This document shows positions 59,991 through 64,000 of a DNA stretch of 64,000 nt, in pieces; the first letter of the stretch is position 1; the number at the start of each line of letters is the position of its first letter. This DNA comes from Nautilus pompilius (Eukaryota > Mollusca > Cephalopoda > Nautilida > Nautilidae): contig JACATO010002186.1 of the NCBI GenBank assembly GCA_018389105.1, positions 5,098,501 to 5,162,500 of the forward strand, read 5' to 3'. The notes beneath the pieces were generated by a model. That model did no database searches. It saw only the letters and a list, made by a program, of their open reading frames with translations, and was not told the origin of the DNA. The position numbers and the translations under genes were made by a program.

Positions 59991-62900
59991 CAGGATCAAA
60001 AACTAGCAAGTTGCTCCGACAACAGAAATAAATAAATTCCCATGAATAAACAACACTCATTCTATAAAACAATTAAAAGCCAGATAAATGAGTAAAAACG
60101 CCAAGACTTAAAAAATTATTCATTTAAGTTGCCTTCACTGCCCCCTTTGAAGTTTTGACATTTAAAAACCTTTCCCACCTCCCAGTAAAATCTAACTCCA
60201 TTATCCAGACAAACAGTAAAAACAATAAAATTGCACATTTTAAAAAAATAAAAATAAATTACAAAATTTCTAGATAAGGATGGAACTTTACTGGTATAAG
60301 TTATTTAATAAACCCCCCCCCCAATCACTTAGTAAGAGTTTCAGAATTATTCTCCTGTTGCCACCATCAGGTTCGGTTTCTGTATAATTATTTCTACATA
60401 AATCTTAGCATTTAATAATACCTTCTTTTTTTTTTGCCAAAATAAATCCATCAAAAGATAAAAACCTGACTTCATTTTACTGATTCAGAGTTGTGTTCTG
60501 TTTTCTTCCGCTGCGAACTTCTTGGTAAAAATGTGCAAAAAAAGATCATATTTATTTTGTTCTTAGTCAGGTATTCTATCAATCAGCAGTCACTGGAGGA
60601 GAACAGAAATGCTGAGAACCACTTTCATAACAACAGGCAACTAACTAAATAACAAATCTTGAGTTTCCATGGTAACTCTCTTTGTTTCCCCTGCCTACCA
60701 TTACTTTACACCGTGAAATTTTCTTAATGGCATCACACCAGATGGAATAAATATTGATGCAGTTTCGACAACTAATAAAACCAGGTAAACTGTTCCCTCA
60801 CTTGTCATGAAATATTATCAGGACCACAAGGAGGTAACAGGATTTTGAAGAAACATCTTTCATGTGTGTATACAGGAGCCTTTGCCGTCAAACACTGAGC
60901 AATGTTGACAATATATTACAGAGAGATGTATGCAAATCTCACTAACAAAATTTTAAAAAATTATGCTATTGTTGTCTTTTTAATGTTTACCTAAAAATAA
61001 GCCTGATAACAATGTTTGTTTTTCTTTAGCAATAGCAAGACAGGCATTAGAACACCAAATTTTTAATAAAATTTGCATGCAACAGTTTTCTGTACACATT
61101 TCCTTACAACTTTTAATCCAATGCCTAGCCACATTTTCTTTCTTTTCTTCCTTTTACTAACATTAAAAATAACAATAATAATAAGTTTTTTGGTAATCTC
61201 CTAATCTCTTGAAAATCTCTCCATCCCAACAGTCTTTAAGCTGCACCATGTCTGGCTAAGTCAAACATCACTAAAAAGATAAATGTGGGACTGCTAATAC
61301 AGAGCACATGAAACTCATTAGGTAATATTAAACTTCTGACTCTCAAAATCAAGCAGCATTTTTTTCCTATGGGGAGGGTTAAGGAAAGCCTGATACTCAC
61401 TTCATCATCTTCAAAAGTCATCACTTAAATAAAATTAGTAACAATTATAAGATTTGAAAAAAAGGGGGATTTATCTGCTCATCATTTGAACCCAGTTTTT
61501 AGCTCTACTTGTAGGAAAGTGGGTACTGAGGACTTGCTGACATCTACCAATTTATAATGCTTTTTTCTTAAAGGGGAGACAAATACTTATGTACACATTT
61601 CATTTGTAAGCAAATATGCTTTCATTTCAAAGTACCAGCTTCTCAAGGTAAACAAAGATTTAAGGTTTGTTTCTTTAAAAAGAAATTCATACTTTTGGTA
61701 ATCAAAATCTTCATAGCAAGACACTGCAAGTGTAGCAGCATTTTCTCTGTCTATACTTGTTATTCATTTTAACTACCCCATCATTTCTGGAAAATAAGTA
61801 ACACGGCTTTGTGCTTATGTTTATCAAGTAAAAAGACAAAATAAAGAATGAAATCTAATTTAACCACTAGATATTTATTCTGCCATTTTGCACAGCATTC
61901 CACTCCACAATTAACATTCAAAGAAATTTACTTCATTTTGTAAAATGGCAGAAAAGTCTATAGTTACCTAGTACTGAGAATCAGTTATGCTAACACTTGA
62001 GATATTTCTTAATTTGTTTAACAACAACATCATTCCTTCATCACTGACTCAATGTAGAAACAAAATGGCTACCATTGTTTGTTAGTTGTTGTAGTGATAA
62101 TCTGAAGAACATAGTTTTCATTTAAGTTAATCATTCCATCTATAAAATATAAATTAGTTCATAGTGTTTCAAATTTGGTATGGTATTAACACTGTTATCA
62201 CAACCTATAAACTGTCCTTTGTAAAGATGCCACCATGTCAGTTCTAAGACCACACTAAAGTTCATTTGAGCATCATGCCACTATAGCAGCAGAACTTAAA
62301 GCATATCAAGTCCTGTCCACCATCACCAACTTTTTTCTTCTTTTTTTTTTTACATGACACTATTCTGCACTTCCCTAATGCTATATAAACCATCATCTTC
62401 AAAGACATTGGCAAAACTGAATATTTTATGTTGCCATGTTGGAGAAAAGGTCAAAGGGTATGTATATCTTCATAGCTCAACCAACATAAAATTAATTATT
62501 TAAAGTAACTAAGTTTCCACACTTTTCATTAACCACAATTGCAACCAAGCTCAATTATAATAGCATTTTTTCTCAATCAACAATCATTATGATCATCTTA
62601 ACATGGAAACAGTAAATAAAAAGGATGGATAGTGCATTTTCATCCCTGATGATAGATGCTGTTTATGGCTTTCACTTGTCTGTAGTCATTACTTAAATGT
62701 ATTCTTCAGTGATCATCATTGTCTACAACTGCAGACATACCTGATGAGGTTGCATAGTGTTATGGTTACCATGTTACCATTCCTACACCTTGTAGGGCCT
62801 CACTTCTATCTTCAGCAGAAAATGGAAAGTTCCTACTGGAACTACTCCACAGGTGAGAACTGAAGTGCCTGAAAGAAATCCACAGAGATGGACAGGAAGC

Positions 62901-64000
62901 GGTCTTTGAGAGGTCTGCCAAGCCAAGTTGATTTCCGGCTGGTTTAAACTCTAGTCCTCTGCTATCATCCAAGTTTGATATCAACACCCTAAATGATATT
63001 TCATAAGTAAAGAAGCTACCAAACAGAGTAAGAGACTTAAATGCAATTTTCCTCATCAAGTAATTATTATTAGCGGCAGCTGCCTCACCATTTACCATAG
63101 CCAAAAGATTCTCAAAACTGGTTATATTAAAAGTGGAAAACTTTCAAGTCTCAGTCAATCAAAAACAAGCATTATTTATCATATACAGTAAAACTAATAA
63201 AGGAAATAGATTAAGATGATGCCATCTAAAATTTAAAACAATAAAAAACTTTATACAAGGCCAAGAGAATACAACCGAGGAAACTGAATAACAGTTTACA
63301 CTGAAAGTAGATAGCTTAATGGACTCGCCTATAGCATAGTTCTTTGAGTAAATTTCATTAAAAAATTTAACATATCCTTACATACATTTAAGTAGGCATT
63401 CTAATAATTGGTGAATCCACTACTGGGATCACATCTGCAAGTCTGGTGTTGGTGTGATTTTTAAAATAAAAAAATGAGGTTTTTTTTTATATATAATTTT
63501 ATAGAATAAGGAGCAAAGCTCAGACTAGACATTAACCCTTGCCAGTTCAAGACATCAAACAAACAGTTTCACTCAATACTAGTAAAATAGTTTGGACCTG
63601 AAATCATTCCATATTAATTTTTAAGTTTTAATCAAGTCCATATTTCATTTAAATTTAATTAAAGCTTTTTATCTAATCGACAAATTACAATTTCTTTTTT
63701 TCTTTCTATTACAAAAAGTAATTAATTAAATTACTTCTAAAAAAAATAATAATGGAGGTAAAGGTGAAACATGCCAAAATGCACAATATAACTTGAGATT
63801 AGTTCACTGTAGAAAAAACCAACTGAAGACTGACTGGAGGGGACTGAGTACAAAAACAGCCAATTAAAAACCAATTTGGTTTGGTAACTTAACTGACAGG
63901 GGTCCGAGAACATCGAGATGTACAATAGCACGATTTATTTATATCCGCGTCTAAATATGGAATCAGTGTAATTAACAGCGCCTTAGCTTTCAGACTTTGT
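59991..64000. other. AT-rich non-coding DNA
   Basis: One longer minus-strand frame (112 codons, 62766-63104) crosses a more balanced segment. Its translation has no domain I recognise, and it may be a retroelement scrap or chance. A poly(C) run occurs near 60315. Nothing else could be supported up to the window end. Confidence 0.5.

Noticed and set aside
62766..63104. A 112-codon minus-strand frame
   Set aside because: No recognisable domain, no promoter or splice context, and the N terminus is alanine/asparagine low complexity. It may be a retroelement scrap but cannot be supported as a gene.

Overview
The window looks like intergenic or intronic DNA from an animal nuclear genome. It is strongly AT-rich and full of poly(A)/poly(T) runs, with many CT, GT, GA, AC, AT and AAT microsatellites. 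It holds several transposable elements of animal type and no recognisable host protein-coding gene. All long open frames belong to transposons. The rest are 60-113 codon frames with low-complexity or random-looking translations. The style (AT-rich, microsatellite-dense, tRNA-derived SINEs, Tc1/mariner and CACTG-ended DNA transposons, and a protein family known to me mainly from arthropods and molluscs) suggests an invertebrate, perhaps a mollusc such as a cephalopod. That is an impression from memory and the sequence does not prove it.

Layout. Bases 1-2206 are featureless AT-rich DNA. Bases 2210-3973 are a DNA transposon with terminal inverted repeats (CACTGGTCAACAA), matched subterminal repeats and a TTA target duplication. 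It carries a broken copy of a multicopy conserved hypothetical gene family. Bases 3977-4690 are an unclassified repeat-like block with a 19-bp tandem repeat. Bases 5834-7348 are a complete but inactive Tc1-like element (1515 bp, TA duplication, IR/DR ends, DD34E transposase on the minus strand with frame damage). Beyond 7.35 kb the window is almost entirely non-coding. It contains two short hAT-like miniature elements of one family (19541-19622 and 27401-27477), a pogo/Tigger-like miniature element (13380-13568), tRNA-derived SINE pieces (clearest at 44366-44650), two older transposase fossils (35143-35380 clear enough, 48744-48965 doubtful) and a truncated U2 snRNA retro-copy (52366-52446).

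Scattered through the AT-rich background are short islands (about 150-400 bp) with balanced base composition and dense transcription-factor-like words. They lie near 12.8, 17.6, 18.8, 20.6, 26.7, 38.4, 40.4, 43.1, 45.1, 47.2, 47.6 and 59.8 kb. Having no host exons and many such islands is the pattern expected of a gene desert or a very long intron beside a developmental gene, but conservation cannot be tested from one sequence. There are no operons and no sign of cooperating genes. The most interesting objects are the CACTG-ended element that ties an orphan protein family to a mobile-element structure, the Tc1 element resembling vertebrate elements, and the U2-headed retro-copy.
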